Source: Gluconobacter vitians (GTDB lineage: Bacteria > Pseudomonadota > Alphaproteobacteria > Acetobacterales > Acetobacteraceae). Taken from it: DNA of 64,000 nt. Positions 44,848-54,148 of the stretch are shown here, in pieces. The notes under the pieces were generated by a model that was not told the origin of the DNA, ran no database searches, and saw only the letters and a program-made list of their open reading frames with translations. Position 1 is the stretch's first letter; each line of letters opens with the position of its first letter. The translations under genes and the position numbers were made by a program. The stretch covers positions 35,766 through 99,765 of the forward strand of contig NZ_JABCQG010000012.1 in NCBI RefSeq assembly GCF_015244565.1, given 5' to 3'.

Positions 44848-47016
44848 TCAGCCTGTGGATTCCAGTTCGGCCGGGCTGACCGAAGGATCGAAATACGGGC
44901 TGCTGGCATCAAAGAAAACGCGGTTTGTGTCCAGTTCGGTGGCGATGACGTCCAGACTGGTCAGCGCTGCGATCAGGACGAAACGCTCGCGGGGGCGGGA
45001 TTCGGCACGCTCGCAGGTCCGCAGGCGGAGAATCGCGAGTTTCGTGGCCCGGAGTGTCCGGCCGTAATGCCCGTGATAGCGCCCGCTGAAATGGCTCATT
45101 CGCCCCATGACAAGCGCGAGCGCCTGCCGTGCATCGGCGCTCAGACGGGTGTCACGCTGGATAGCCTGAAGGCGCAGGAGGTTGAGCATGACACGCATCC
45201 CCGACAGGATGCCGGTGAGATAGGCCTGGATGACAGGTGAGGGTGTCGAACCGGAATTGGTCATGAGGCGGACGAAGCGGTCCACGTTGCGCGAAACCAC
45301 GCTGTCCACCGTTTCCTGCGCGTGGCCATCGGCAATGCGGTGCAGATCCCGCAGGATATGTTCGCGCATGGTCCAGCGCTGATGGGCGGGATCATAAGGC
45401 AGGAAAACGCGGTACATCCATGAGGCGTAGAGCAGGCCCAGCACCAGCGGCAGGGCGGTATTGAAATAGACGATTTCGTCTGTCTTTGCCTGATTGGATG
45501 GGCCGACGAGGATGGGCAGGAACAGGTTGTAGGAGACGGCCGGAAGGGTCAGCGGCGGATAGGCAAAGGCCAGACCACCGAGCATCATCGCCAGTCCGGA
45601 CCACATGCCGAGCATCTCGAATGTCGTGGATTTGCCCATCAGGGCCAGGTTGAGCACGCCAGCTGCGATAACCGCACAGCAGGCGCCGCGCAGGAAGGCC
45701 TGTGTGGCGAGTGCCGGGCGCTCCAGCGTGGAGAACAGGCTGCACACGATGCAGACGAACATGATGAAGGTCAGTCCGCTGGGCCAGGCGGTGCAGATCC
45801 AGATCAGGCCCGCGCCAAAGACCGTAACGGAGGAGCGCAGGCTGTTGGTGATGGCCTGCTGCCAGTCGCGATAGGAGCGGATTGGCGAATGGAAATGGTC
45901 ATGGGGCTGCGGATGGCGGCTGGCCTCGAACTGGGTCAGGGCCATGCGGAGTGCATCAATCAGTTCGACGAGAGCCTGCTGAAGCATGCCGTGGCGCAGA
46001 ACGGCCGCGCGCGCCGTATCGTCCGGCTGGGCGGTGCTGAAATCCGAGACGACCTTCTGGCGGCACTGACGGCGCAGGGCCAGCAGATCCGACAGGATAT
46101 TGTCCATGGGTTCCGTCCCCTCCAGCCGGGCCGGGAGTTTCAGGAAAATATCGCGGATGGCATCGGCTTCCTGTCGGAACATGTCGTCCTGACTGAGGGG
46201 TAGGCGCATGAGCGTGGCGAGATCGAGCGCGCGGGCAAGAAGCACCGCGATGTCCGCCAGCGCCGCGCGGGCGTGGTCACCGGCATGGTCGCGGCGGCCG
46301 AGTTCGACTTCCGCGAATTCCACCTGATCGCCGAGCGTCGTGATCTGGGTGAAGATGGCCTGCACGTTCTGCATCGCCCCTTCCTTGCCGATGAGGATGC
46401 CGGCAATAGCGGTCAGGGCGGGCTTGAGCGTATCCTCGAACGTGCTGGCGAGCTGGTGGCGCGTACGTTTGGTCAGGCCAAGCTGGAACAGGCCGGAAAT
46501 CGACGCTTCCAGCACGATGCCAAGAAGGATGTAGGTGGCGCGTGACATCGCGATGGCGAAGATGTGGTGCGGGTCCGCAATGCCGTCGAGCGAGACGATG
46601 GCGTAGGTAAAGCCCGAGGCGCGCATGCCATGGATGCGGTAATTTGTCATCGACGCCGGACCGGGCATGAACGTGCCGATCATGCAGAACGTGCCAATCC
46701 CGACCGCCAGCAGGAGGATGAACATCAGCGGCGCCTGCGGGAAGGCCGCGACCAGCGCAATGCCGCTGATGACGCCGACGATCATGCCGAACAGGTGCCA
46801 TTTGGCCTTCGCAAGGCTGCGTCCGCGCGTGCCCTGCGCCACCATCCAGACGGTTAGCGCGGCCCATTGCGGGCTGCCGAGTTCCATCCACAGCGCGATG
46901 CCAAGGGCCAGGAGGGACGTGCAGGTGGTGCGGAGCGCATATCCGGCCATGACCGGATCGGGGGCATAGAGCCATCGCAGTTTGCGAATGAGTGCGACCG
47001 GCCCGGTCTGTATCAT
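44848..47016 (-). CDS. FUSC-family inner-membrane protein (aromatic acid exporter-like)
   Basis: About 722-aa protein of the fusaric-acid-resistance/aromatic-acid exporter type: two halves, each with about five to six membrane helices (RTTCTSLLALGIALWMELGS, GMIVGVISGIALVAAFP; second set around FGAGLIWICTAWPSGLTF), separated by a soluble alpha-helical region, plus a cytoplasmic C-terminal tail. Exports small organic acids/drugs with an HlyD partner in relatives; none is adjacent. ATG 47016 or 47067 are both possible, neither with a clear ribosome-binding site. Confidence 0.85.
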   Translation of the reverse strand: MIQTGPVALIRKLRWLYAPDPVMAGYALRTTCTSLLALGIALWMELGSPQWAALTVWMVAQGTRGRSLAKAKWHLFGMIVGVISGIALVAAFPQAPLMFILLLAVGIGTFCMIGTFMPGPASMTNYRIHGMRASGFTYAIVSLDGIADPHHIFAIAMSRATYILLGIVLEASISGLFQLGLTKRTRHQLASTFEDTLKPALTAIAGILIGKEGAMQNVQAIFTQITTLGDQVEFAEVELGRRDHAGDHARAALADIAVLLARALDLATLMRLPLSQDDMFRQEADAIRDIFLKLPARLEGTEPMDNILSDLLALRRQCRQKVVSDFSTAQPDDTARAAVLRHGMLQQALVELIDALRMALTQFEASRHPQPHDHFHSPIRSYRDWQQAITNSLRSSVTVFGAGLIWICTAWPSGLTFIMFVCIVCSLFSTLERPALATQAFLRGACCAVIAAGVLNLALMGKSTTFEMLGMWSGLAMMLGGLAFAYPPLTLPAVSYNLFLPILVGPSNQAKTDEIVYFNTALPLVLGLLYASWMYRVFLPYDPAHQRWTMREHILRDLHRIADGHAQETVDSVVSRNVDRFVRLMTNSGSTPSPVIQAYLTGILSGMRVMLNLLRLQAIQRDTRLSADARQALALVMGRMSHFSGRYHGHYGRTLRATKLAILRLRTCERAESRPRERFVLIAALTSLDVIATELDTNRVFFDASSPYFDPSVSPAELESTG

Positions 47017-47234
47017 GCCAGATGACAACCGCTTGGTCTCTGTGCGGTATTTGCAGGCATCGGACATCCCTTCGGGCAATACAGACCAGTGAGGCCATCT
47101 CGCAACGGCAGCAAAGGTCGCCTGAACGGCCTTTCGGGAACGGGAAGGCGTGACACACTAACTTAAAAAGACACATTCCACCATGTCGGCCCTTGCAAAA
47201 AGACCCGAGTTGGGCGATTTCGGACTGCACCCGC

Positions 47235-47308
47235 GCGCCTGTAGCTCAATTGGTTAGAGCCGGCCGCTCATAACGGCTTGGTTGGGGGTTCGAGTCCCTC
47301 CGGGCGCA
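47235..47308 (+). tRNA. tRNA with CAT anticodon (elongator Met or Ile2)
   Basis: 74-nt cloverleaf: acceptor GCGCCTG/CGGGCGC, D-arm GCTC-AATTGGTTA-GAGC, anticodon stem GGCCG/CGGCT around CTCATAA (anticodon CAT), T-arm GGGGG TTCGAGT CCCTC, A73. No encoded CCA (CGG follows). Position 1-72 pairs, so it is not the initiator. Whether it is elongator tRNA-Met or lysidine-modified tRNA-Ile2 depends on identity elements I cannot settle by eye. Confidence 0.92.
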
Positions 47309-47384
47309 CGGTGTGCCGACCTGATTCATGCGGAATTCCTGTTCCGCTTCTTCCCCGCCCATCCACCGATCGAGGAGACCTCCC

Positions 47385-49064
47385 ATGGCCGCCTACCAGT
47401 ACGTCTATGTCATGAAGGACCTTACCAAGGCCTATCCGGGTGGGCGTGAAGTCTTCAAGGGCATCACCCTGTCCTTCCTGCCGGGTGTGAAGATCGGTGT
47501 CCTTGGTGTGAACGGCGCGGGTAAGTCCACGCTGCTCAAGATCATGGCCGGCATCGAGAAGGAATATGGCGGTGAAGCCTGGGCTGCCGAAGGTGCGCGC
47601 ATCGGCTATCTGGAGCAGGAGCCGAAGCTCGACGAGAGCCTGACAGTCGGCGAGAACGTCGCCCAAGGCTTCGGTGAGCTGAAGAAGGCCGTGGACCGCT
47701 TCAACGAGATCTCGATGAAGTTCGCCGAGCCGATGTCCGATGACGAGATGACGGCGCTTCTGGCCGAGCAGGCTGATCTTCAGGAGAAGATCGATGCAGG
47801 CGACGGCTGGGAGCTGGACCGCAAGCTCGAAATCGCGCTCGACGCCCTGCGCTGCCCGTCCGCCGACAGCCCGGTGACGAATCTTTCGGGTGGTGAGAAG
47901 CGCCGCGTGGCCCTGTGCCGCCTGCTGCTCGAAAAGCCCGACATCCTGCTGCTCGATGAGCCGACCAACCATCTCGACGCCGAGAGCGTGAGCTGGCTCG
48001 AAAAGACGCTGCGTGACTATGCAGGCACCGTCATGGTCATCACCCATGACCGTTACTTCCTCGACAACGTCACCAACTGGATCCTCGAAATCGAGCGTGG
48101 CCGCGGCTATCCGTTCGAAGGCAACTACTCGTCCTGGCTGACCCAGAAGCGCAAGCGCCTGGCCCAGGAAGAGAAGGAAGAAAGCTCCCGCCAGCGTGCC
48201 CTGGCCGCCGAGCAGGAGTGGATTTCCAGCTCGCCCAAGGCCCGTCAGGCCAAGAGCAAGGCCCGTATCACGAAGTATGAGGAAATGCTGGCCGCCAATG
48301 CCGAGAAGGCTGGCGGCACGGCAGACATCGTCATCACGCCGGGCCCGCGTCTGGGTGGTACGGTCATCGAGGCCGAGAACCTCACGAAGGGCTTCGGCGA
48401 TCGTCTGCTGATCGACAATCTCAGCTTCAAGCTGCCGCCGGGCGGCATCGTGGGTGTGATCGGGCCGAACGGTGCGGGCAAGTCCACGCTGTTCAAAATG
48501 ATTACCGGCGACGACAAGCCCGACAGCGGATCGCTCAAGATCGGCGAGACGGTGAAGCTGGGTTACGTGGACCAGTCCCGCAATACGCTCGATGACAACA
48601 AGACGGTCTGGGAAGAAATTTCCGGCGGTACGGACGTCATCCAGCTTGGCAAGCGCACGGTTCCGTCGCGGGCCTATGTGGGCGCGTTCAACTTCAAGGG
48701 CTCCGACCAGCAGAAGCGCGTGGGCGTCCTGTCCGGTGGTGAGCGTAACCGCGTCCATCTGGCCAAGATGCTCAAGCAGGACAGCAATGTCATCCTGCTT
48801 GACGAACCGACCAACGATCTTGACGTCGATACGCTGCGTGCCCTCGAAGACGCTCTGGCGGAATTCGCAGGCTGCGCCGTGATCATCACCCATGACCGCT
48901 GGTTCCTCGACCGTCTGGCCACGCATATCCTCGCTTTCGAGGGCGACAGCCATGTCGAGTGGTTCGAAGGCAACTTCCAGGACTACGAAGCGGACAAGCG
49001 TCGCCGTCTGGGCCCGGATGCGACCGAGCCCGGCCGTATCAAGTATCGCCCGCTGGCCCGCTGA
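47385..49064 (+). CDS. ettA: Energy-dependent translational throttle EttA (ABC-F)
   Basis: 559-aa ABC-F protein that binds the ribosomal E site. Two ABC domains: Walker A GVNGAGKST and GPNGAGKST, signatures LSGGEKRRVALCRLLL and LSGGERNRVHLAKML, Walker B ILLLDEPTNHLD and ILLDEPTNDLD. The linker has the P-site tRNA interaction motif (SSRQRALAAEQEWISSSPKA). ATG 47385 has GAGGAGA 8 nt upstream. No membrane segments. Confidence 0.96.
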   Translation: MAAYQYVYVMKDLTKAYPGGREVFKGITLSFLPGVKIGVLGVNGAGKSTLLKIMAGIEKEYGGEAWAAEGARIGYLEQEPKLDESLTVGENVAQGFGELKKAVDRFNEISMKFAEPMSDDEMTALLAEQADLQEKIDAGDGWELDRKLEIALDALRCPSADSPVTNLSGGEKRRVALCRLLLEKPDILLLDEPTNHLDAESVSWLEKTLRDYAGTVMVITHDRYFLDNVTNWILEIERGRGYPFEGNYSSWLTQKRKRLAQEEKEESSRQRALAAEQEWISSSPKARQAKSKARITKYEEMLAANAEKAGGTADIVITPGPRLGGTVIEAENLTKGFGDRLLIDNLSFKLPPGGIVGVIGPNGAGKSTLFKMITGDDKPDSGSLKIGETVKLGYVDQSRNTLDDNKTVWEEISGGTDVIQLGKRTVPSRAYVGAFNFKGSDQQKRVGVLSGGERNRVHLAKMLKQDSNVILLDEPTNDLDVDTLRALEDALAEFAGCAVIITHDRWFLDRLATHILAFEGDSHVEWFEGNFQDYEADKRRRLGPDATEPGRIKYRPLAR

Positions 49065-49138
49065 TCCGGCGTTTTACCCTCGGTGGGCGGGATATCCCGT
49101 TCGCTGGGGGTCTATGCTGAAGGCCCGGGGAGAGCTGC

Positions 49139-49636
49139 GTGCTGGGGCGTGAAATCCGTACCGCCCGGCTTGTTCTGACTCCGGTCAACTGGCCGGACCT
49201 CGAAGACATGGTGGCGCTCAAGGGCAATGCCGGAGCGTTCGCGCGGATGCTGGGCGGTGTCCGTAACCGCACCACGACCGAACAGGAAATGGCGGAGGAC
49301 GTCAGTTTCTGGGCCAGACGTGGTGTCGGGATTTTTGCCATCCGCGAAAACGGCCGCTTCGTCGGCATTACGGGCGTGCATGAACGCCCCGATGGACGCG
49401 GTCTCGGACTGCGCTTTTCCATTTTCCCGTGGGCCGCCGGTCGAGGTATTGCCCGCGAAGCCGCCGCAGCCGCTTTGCGCTATGTGCTCGATAGTGGCGA
49501 GAAGCGGATTGTTGCCGTCACACGGGAAGACAATCTGGCCTCCCGCACGGTTCTGGGCAGTCTGGGACTGCGCCACACCACCACCTTCGATCGCGATGGT
49601 GACACGATGTTCCTCTACGAAATCACGGCGGACTGA
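49139..49636 (+). CDS. GNAT acetyltransferase (RimJ/RimL-like)
   Basis: 165-aa GNAT of the Acetyltransf_3 type: IRTARLVLTPVNWPDLEDM, WARRGVGIFAIRENGRFVG, FSIFPWAAGRGIAREAAAA (acetyl-CoA loop) and NLASRTVLGSLGLRH. Substrate unknown; these often acetylate protein N-termini or small amines. GTG start at 49139 with GGAGAG 8 nt upstream. Converges with and overlaps the next gene by 14 nt. Confidence 0.88.
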   Translation: MLGREIRTARLVLTPVNWPDLEDMVALKGNAGAFARMLGGVRNRTTTEQEMAEDVSFWARRGVGIFAIRENGRFVGITGVHERPDGRGLGLRFSIFPWAAGRGIAREAAAAALRYVLDSGEKRIVAVTREDNLASRTVLGSLGLRHTTTFDRDGDTMFLYEITAD

Positions 49637-51227
49637 CGCGACTCTGGTTCTTGCGGGGCCGCAGGACATGCAGGGACGGGAAGCCTTCGACCGGCATGTA
49701 CATGGTCGCCAGCCTCTCCTTGATACAGGCGAAGAACGGCCGGACGGTGAGGGACGTGGGATCAGTCTCCGGCGTGTAGACGATCAGCGGCGGAGGGTCT
49801 GTCAGCAGCTTCTGGCACAGATCATGAGGATAGCCCGGGACCGGATGCCGGGCATAAACCGCATCCCAGGGCAGATACTCGTAATAGCCGTATGGGGGAC
49901 GCCGGTCCGCCATCCAGTAGAACTCCGGCATGTATGGCAGCATCAGGATGGGTTGTCCGGGTGGGACAAGGGATCGGACCTTGAGGCTGATGGCATCGTC
50001 AATCGGCTGATAGATCGTGTAGGGCGGTTTGTGCGTGCTTTCGTGATAGGTCCAGTTGAAAGGGGTATTGGTCGCAAGATGGCTGCTGCCCCAGAACACC
50101 AGAACCATCCCGATAGCGCCAGCCAGAGCGCTGCGTGACAGCATCCGGCTGCTGTCTGCCTGTCGTTCAGGACATCCCCCGAGAGCCAATCCTGCAAGCG
50201 CGAAGGCCATAATGAGGGTCTGGCCATCCTTGAAACCGGCCGCAGCCCGGGCATTGAGGAGGAGGATGCCCGCAAATCCGATCAGGATGGCCATCCGGTT
50301 TCGGTTAGGGCGCCTGTACAGCAGCATCGGGAGCGATGCGGCGAGGATGAGATGGGCGAGGGTGGGATAGAACTCTTCCCCCCGAAATGAGGGCACGAGA
50401 GACACCAGAAAAGTTTTGGGTCCGAAGTGGATGAACGGAGCGTAGGCGATCTGGTTGAAGAGGATATGGAAGACCACGAAGCTTCCGAAATCCGAATAGC
50501 GCCAGAACCAGAGGCCAAGCAGCAGAACGGTGAGGACGGCGCCTCCCGCAAACGCCTTGATAGCCCTGCCTCCCTGCTCCCGTGCGAGAAGCCAGAGAGC
50601 CGGTATCACGATCAGAAACATGCCCGGACCATAGGCATAGGCGCAGCCCAGGATCAGGATCAGGCACATGCCTGCAAGTGCCGAGGAAAGAACTGAGGGC
50701 GTTTTTCCAAACCATACAGGCACCACGAACAGCGCCAGCAGGCAGACCGCCAGAAACCCGGCCACCGGGTAAAAACTGATCATGTAAAAGGCGTCCATCA
50801 GCCAGTAGGACGCGACCCCTCCGATGAAAACCGTGCTGGCGAGAACACGGTGACGGACGTCGGACAGGGCGGATGTTACGCTGAGGCAGGTTGCTGCCAT
50901 GAGGGCCAGTGCAGGCAGGAACAGCCTTGCGCCCTGCGGAAAATGCCAGCCGAACAGGGCACCATAGAGTTGGGACAGCATGAAGATGACCGGCCCGTGC
51001 GAGTCCACATACGAGACGTAGAGCCGGCCCCCCTCATTCAGCATCCGCCCGCCCAGCAGATGCTCGCCCTCATCGCAGAATGACAGAAACCACAGGCCTT
51101 TCCGGCAGGCCCATCCGAAGAACGTCAGACAGGACAGAACGAAGGCCAACAGGATAACGACCTGAAAACCGAAACCGGATACAAAAACGGACGGCTTCCG
51201 CAGGGAAAGCCGTCCGTTTCGGGACAT
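49623..51227 (-). CDS. GT39/ArnT-like membrane glycosyltransferase-type protein
   Basis: 534-aa protein with about 10-11 hydrophobic helices and the N-terminal periplasmic motif CDEGEHLLGGRMLNEGG, YVDSHGPVIF, reminiscent of GT39/PMT-type transferases that use polyprenyl-linked sugars (Asp-Glu at the end of TM1). C-terminal soluble part with PVEGFPSLHVLRPRK. The first 15 codons coincide with the mlaC terminator (see 51185-51219), so the ATG at 51227 is suspicious and the true start or expression mode is unclear. Confidence 0.7.
   Translation of the reverse strand: MSRNGRLSLRKPSVFVSGFGFQVVILLAFVLSCLTFFGWACRKGLWFLSFCDEGEHLLGGRMLNEGGRLYVSYVDSHGPVIFMLSQLYGALFGWHFPQGARLFLPALALMAATCLSVTSALSDVRHRVLASTVFIGGVASYWLMDAFYMISFYPVAGFLAVCLLALFVVPVWFGKTPSVLSSALAGMCLILILGCAYAYGPGMFLIVIPALWLLAREQGGRAIKAFAGGAVLTVLLLGLWFWRYSDFGSFVVFHILFNQIAYAPFIHFGPKTFLVSLVPSFRGEEFYPTLAHLILAASLPMLLYRRPNRNRMAILIGFAGILLLNARAAAGFKDGQTLIMAFALAGLALGGCPERQADSSRMLSRSALAGAIGMVLVFWGSSHLATNTPFNWTYHESTHKPPYTIYQPIDDAISLKVRSLVPPGQPILMLPYMPEFYWMADRRPPYGYYEYLPWDAVYARHPVPGYPHDLCQKLLTDPPPLIVYTPETDPTSLTVRPFFACIKERLATMYMPVEGFPSLHVLRPRKNQSRVSPP
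51185..51219 (-). terminator. Terminator of mlaA-mlaC, inside the next ORF's 5' end
   Basis: Perfect 13-bp stem AAACGGACGGCTT / AAGCCGTCCGTTT with a 9-nt loop; on the reverse strand the T-run continues (TTTTTGT). 29 nt after the mlaC stop. Confidence 0.9.
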
Positions 51228-51246
51228 CACGGTTTCAGAAACCGTG
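51228..51246. repeat. Perfect dyad between mlaC stop and the GT39-like start
   Basis: CACGGTTTC-A-GAAACCGTG; can form an 8-bp hairpin with a 3-nt loop just 5' of the ATG at 51227. It fills the whole gap and leaves no free ribosome-binding site. Confidence 0.7.
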
Positions 51247-51248
51247 TC

Positions 51249-51842
51249 TTACTGGTGGTGGGTCAGCTGACGCTCGAGGGCGGCGTTCAGCGCATCGACG
51301 TCGCCGTTATGGCGGGCCAGATAGGAGCTGTAATCGCCACGCTGGTTCATGCGCAGGCTGGCCCCTTCGCCATACATGTCCACGACCTTGGGCGGGTTGC
51401 CCCCGATGATCAACTGCATGTTGACTTCCGGCTGGCCCGGACGGTCGATCAGCGCGTTGACGCGCTCGCCTTCCGGCGTCGAGGTCGTCGTCGTGACGCG
51501 GAAGCTCACGCCCTGATAGTTGCCGATCTGGTCCGTGATGGTGTTGACCAGCACCTGATCGAACAGGGAAATGTACTTGTCACGCTGGGCCGGGGTGGCG
51601 GTGCGCCAGTACTTGCCGAGGCAGTAGCGGCCGATCCCGGTGATATCGACGTTCTCCTTGAGCAGGGGGAGAACCTCTTTCTTCTTTTCGTCCAGCGATT
51701 TGCCCGAATTGACAACGGTCGCCAGACGGCCGCCGAAGGAGTTCACGAAATCCGTCGCCGTGCTGGCGTGAGCGGCCCCCGTTGCGACGGCGAGGGAGAC
51801 GACGGCACCAAGAACAGTGCGGCGCGAAAATACGTTGAACAT
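51249..51842 (-). CDS. mlaC: MlaC-type periplasmic phospholipid-binding protein
   Basis: 197-aa shuttle that carries phospholipid between the outer-membrane MlaA complex and the inner-membrane MlaFEDB transporter. Signal peptide (RRTVLGAVVSLAVATGAAHA-S); mature part with IGRYCLGKYWRTATPAQRDKY and NALIDRPGQPEVNMQL plus VVDMYGEGASLRMNQRGDY, the Ttg2D pattern. ATG 51842 with GAGGA 7 nt upstream, 10 nt after mlaA. mlaFED is not in the window. Confidence 0.93.
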   Translation of the reverse strand: MFNVFSRRTVLGAVVSLAVATGAAHASTATDFVNSFGGRLATVVNSGKSLDEKKKEVLPLLKENVDITGIGRYCLGKYWRTATPAQRDKYISLFDQVLVNTITDQIGNYQGVSFRVTTTTSTPEGERVNALIDRPGQPEVNMQLIIGGNPPKVVDMYGEGASLRMNQRGDYSSYLARHNGDVDALNAALERQLTHHQ

Positions 51843-51852
51843 GTCGTTGTCC

Positions 51853-52671
51853 TCAGTTGTACCAGTCAGGGGTGGTTGCGCGATCATCGCCCTTGATGGT
51901 GTCGATCTGGCTCTGACGGTTCTGCTGCCATGCACTCCGGATATAGGAGTACGGGTCCAGACTGTCCTGTTCAAGATGGTCAATCTGGTCGATGGAGCTG
52001 GCATAGCCTTCCATGGTCCCGGCCACGTTGTAAGCCCAGTTGAAGGTTAGCAGATCATAGCCGCGGGGCACATAGTTGATCGGCGTCAGGCCCTGGCTGA
52101 TGCCATAGCCAATGCCGTCGCGGATGTTGGTCGGACCAACGAACGGGACGAACAGGTAAGGGCCGCTCTTCACGCCCCAGGTGCCCAGCGTCAGGCCCGG
52201 ATCGGTTTCATGCTGCTTGTAGCCGACAAGGCTTGCCACATCGAAGAAACCGGCCACGCCCGCACTCATGTTGATCGCAAAGCGCATGAAGGCGTCTCCG
52301 GCGCGACGCGGCTTGCCCGCGCCGACATCAGAGAAGAACACTGAAGGCTCGCGCCAGGTTTCATTCACATTTGCAATGGAATGACGGACAGGCTTGGGAA
52401 TGGCCCAGATCCAGGCCTTTCCGACCGGACGCAGGACCTTGTGATAGGCCCACATCTGGACGTTGTACATCTTGCGGTTGGCGGGTTCGTAAGGATCATT
52501 CGCGGCCTTGTAATCCGCAAGGTCGTCCGGATCTTTCGGAGGCGGATTCCGCAGCGAGCCACAGGCGCCGAGCGTCAGCAGGGCGAGCGCACCCGCAAGA
52601 GCCCTGCTGCGCCGCGACATACGACGCGAGCGCGTCCCCCGGATACTGTTTTCGTCCTGCCGAAAGTCCAT
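51853..52671 (-). CDS. mlaA: MlaA/VacJ outer-membrane lipoprotein
   Basis: 272-aa lipoprotein that removes phospholipid from the outer leaflet. Lipobox LTLGAC; then NDPYEPANRKMYNVQMWAYH, FFDVASLVGYKQH, GLTLGTWGVKSGPYLFVPFVG, matching VacJ (DPxEPxNR and GxWGVxxGPYLVLPxxGP). ATG 52671 has GAGG 8 nt upstream. Operon with mlaC, both ending at the 51185 terminator. Confidence 0.95.
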   Translation of the reverse strand: MDFRQDENSIRGTRSRRMSRRSRALAGALALLTLGACGSLRNPPPKDPDDLADYKAANDPYEPANRKMYNVQMWAYHKVLRPVGKAWIWAIPKPVRHSIANVNETWREPSVFFSDVGAGKPRRAGDAFMRFAINMSAGVAGFFDVASLVGYKQHETDPGLTLGTWGVKSGPYLFVPFVGPTNIRDGIGYGISQGLTPINYVPRGYDLLTFNWAYNVAGTMEGYASSIDQIDHLEQDSLDPYSYIRSAWQQNRQSQIDTIKGDDRATTPDWYN

Positions 52672-52987
52672 AACCATCCTCAAAATGCCCTTCCCGGCCC
52701 TGCGCTCACGAAGAAGTCACAGGAAAACGGAAATTTTCATAATCCGTTCCCTGCAGGACTCCATGAAACCCGATCGGCCACGCGCCATCCGTCGCGGAAA
52801 ACTGCGGAGGGACGTAGTCATAACGTATCCTCCGTTAGCCTGCATCCCTGTATGTCTGCAAATGCTGGCGGTTTGAAGAGGAGAACTGCTTTAGCGATCC
52901 AGATGCGTTCCGGTCGCTTTCTGCGCTTTGACCCCTGCGGTTTCTTGGGAGCACTGTGGCTTCAACTCAACACCCGGGAGTTTTTCA
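52672..52987. other. Intergenic region between mlaA and galM
   Basis: 316 bp between divergent genes. Must hold both promoters; no convincing -35/-10 pair, palindrome or small gene was found by eye. An in-frame upward extension of galM (to 52928) is unsupported. Confidence 0.5.
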
Positions 52988-54148
52988 ATGTCCAGATTCT
53001 TTGGCCCCAAGACCGCACTTCTCGTAACGGTTGCTGCGCTCTCCGTCAGCACAGGAGTGGCACAGGCCCGTCCCACTGTTGCAAGCCAGCCCTGGGGGAG
53101 CACGCCCGATGGCAAACCCGTCCGGATCGTGACGCTCAAAAACGGTCTCGGCACGACCGCCCGTGTCATCACCTATGGCGGCATCATTCAGTCGGTTGAG
53201 ACCCCGGATCGTGCGGGCCATCCGCAGGACATCGTGCTCGGTTTTGATAACCTGAAGGGCTACACGGTCGATAGCGCGAAGGGCGGCCTGTTCTTCGGTG
53301 CCATCATCGGCCGCTATGCCAACCGTCTCGCCGGCGGCAACTTCCCCGTCGAAGGCAAGACCTACCATACGGATGTGACGGCTCCGCCGAATGCGCTGCA
53401 TGGCGGCAGGAAGGGCTTCGACAAGAACGTCTGGACGATCGAAAAGACCGGCACCAACGCCAAGGGGGCGTATTTGACGCTTAAACTGGTTAGCCCGGAC
53501 GGCGATCAGGGCTTCCCCGGCAAGCTGACGACCCATGTGACCTACACGCTTGGCACGGACAACGCCCTGTCGCTGCATTATGTCGCTACGACCGATGCGC
53601 CGACGGTTCTGAACCTGACGAATCACAGCTACTGGAACCTGAACGGCGAAGGCTCGGGCTCCATCGAGCCGGAAGTGCTTCAGATCAATGCGGATGGCTT
53701 CACGCCAACCGACGCCACGTCCATCCCGACCGGCCAGATCGCGCCTGTTGCCGGCACGCCGCTCGACTTCAGCAAGCCGACCGTCATCGGGGACCGTCTG
53801 CGCAGCAATGATCCGCAGATGATGTATGCCCGCGGCTATGACATGAACTGGGTCGTCAACGGGCCTTATGGTCAGGCACCGCGTCTGGCCGGCAAGATCT
53901 ATGATCCGCGTTCGGGCCGGACCATGGAGATCCTGACGAACCAGCCGGGGCTTCAGGTCTATACGTCCAACTCGCTGGATGGCGGTTATGCCGGTGTGTC
54001 CGGTCATGCCTATCGTCAGGGCGATGCGATCGCCTTCGAGGCCGAGCACTATCCCGACAGCCCGAACCACCCGTCTTTCCCGACGACCGAGCTGAAGCCG
54101 GGCCAGACCTTCGATTACACGACGACGTTCAAATTCTCGAACCAGTAA
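52988..54148 (+). CDS. galM: Exported aldose 1-epimerase (mutarotase)
   Basis: 386-aa galactose-mutarotase-type enzyme interconverting alpha and beta sugar anomers. Signal peptide (TALLVTVAALSVSTGVAQA-R), so periplasmic, unlike cytoplasmic GalM. Catalytic His in LNLTNHSYWNLNGEG and Glu in IAFEAEHYPDSPNH; NALHGGRKGFDKNVW, IIGRYANRL and GGYAGVSGHAYRQ also match. ATG 52988 with GGGAG 8 nt upstream. A periplasmic mutarotase would speed anomer supply to membrane glucose dehydrogenase in an oxidative acetic acid bacterium (inference). Confidence 0.93.
   Translation: MSRFFGPKTALLVTVAALSVSTGVAQARPTVASQPWGSTPDGKPVRIVTLKNGLGTTARVITYGGIIQSVETPDRAGHPQDIVLGFDNLKGYTVDSAKGGLFFGAIIGRYANRLAGGNFPVEGKTYHTDVTAPPNALHGGRKGFDKNVWTIEKTGTNAKGAYLTLKLVSPDGDQGFPGKLTTHVTYTLGTDNALSLHYVATTDAPTVLNLTNHSYWNLNGEGSGSIEPEVLQINADGFTPTDATSIPTGQIAPVAGTPLDFSKPTVIGDRLRSNDPQMMYARGYDMNWVVNGPYGQAPRLAGKIYDPRSGRTMEILTNQPGLQVYTSNSLDGGYAGVSGHAYRQGDAIAFEAEHYPDSPNHPSFPTTELKPGQTFDYTTTFKFSNQ

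Noticed and set aside
47268..48953. 561-aa reverse ORF opposite ettA
   Set aside because: Antisense to an ABC-F protein with both Walker and signature motifs.
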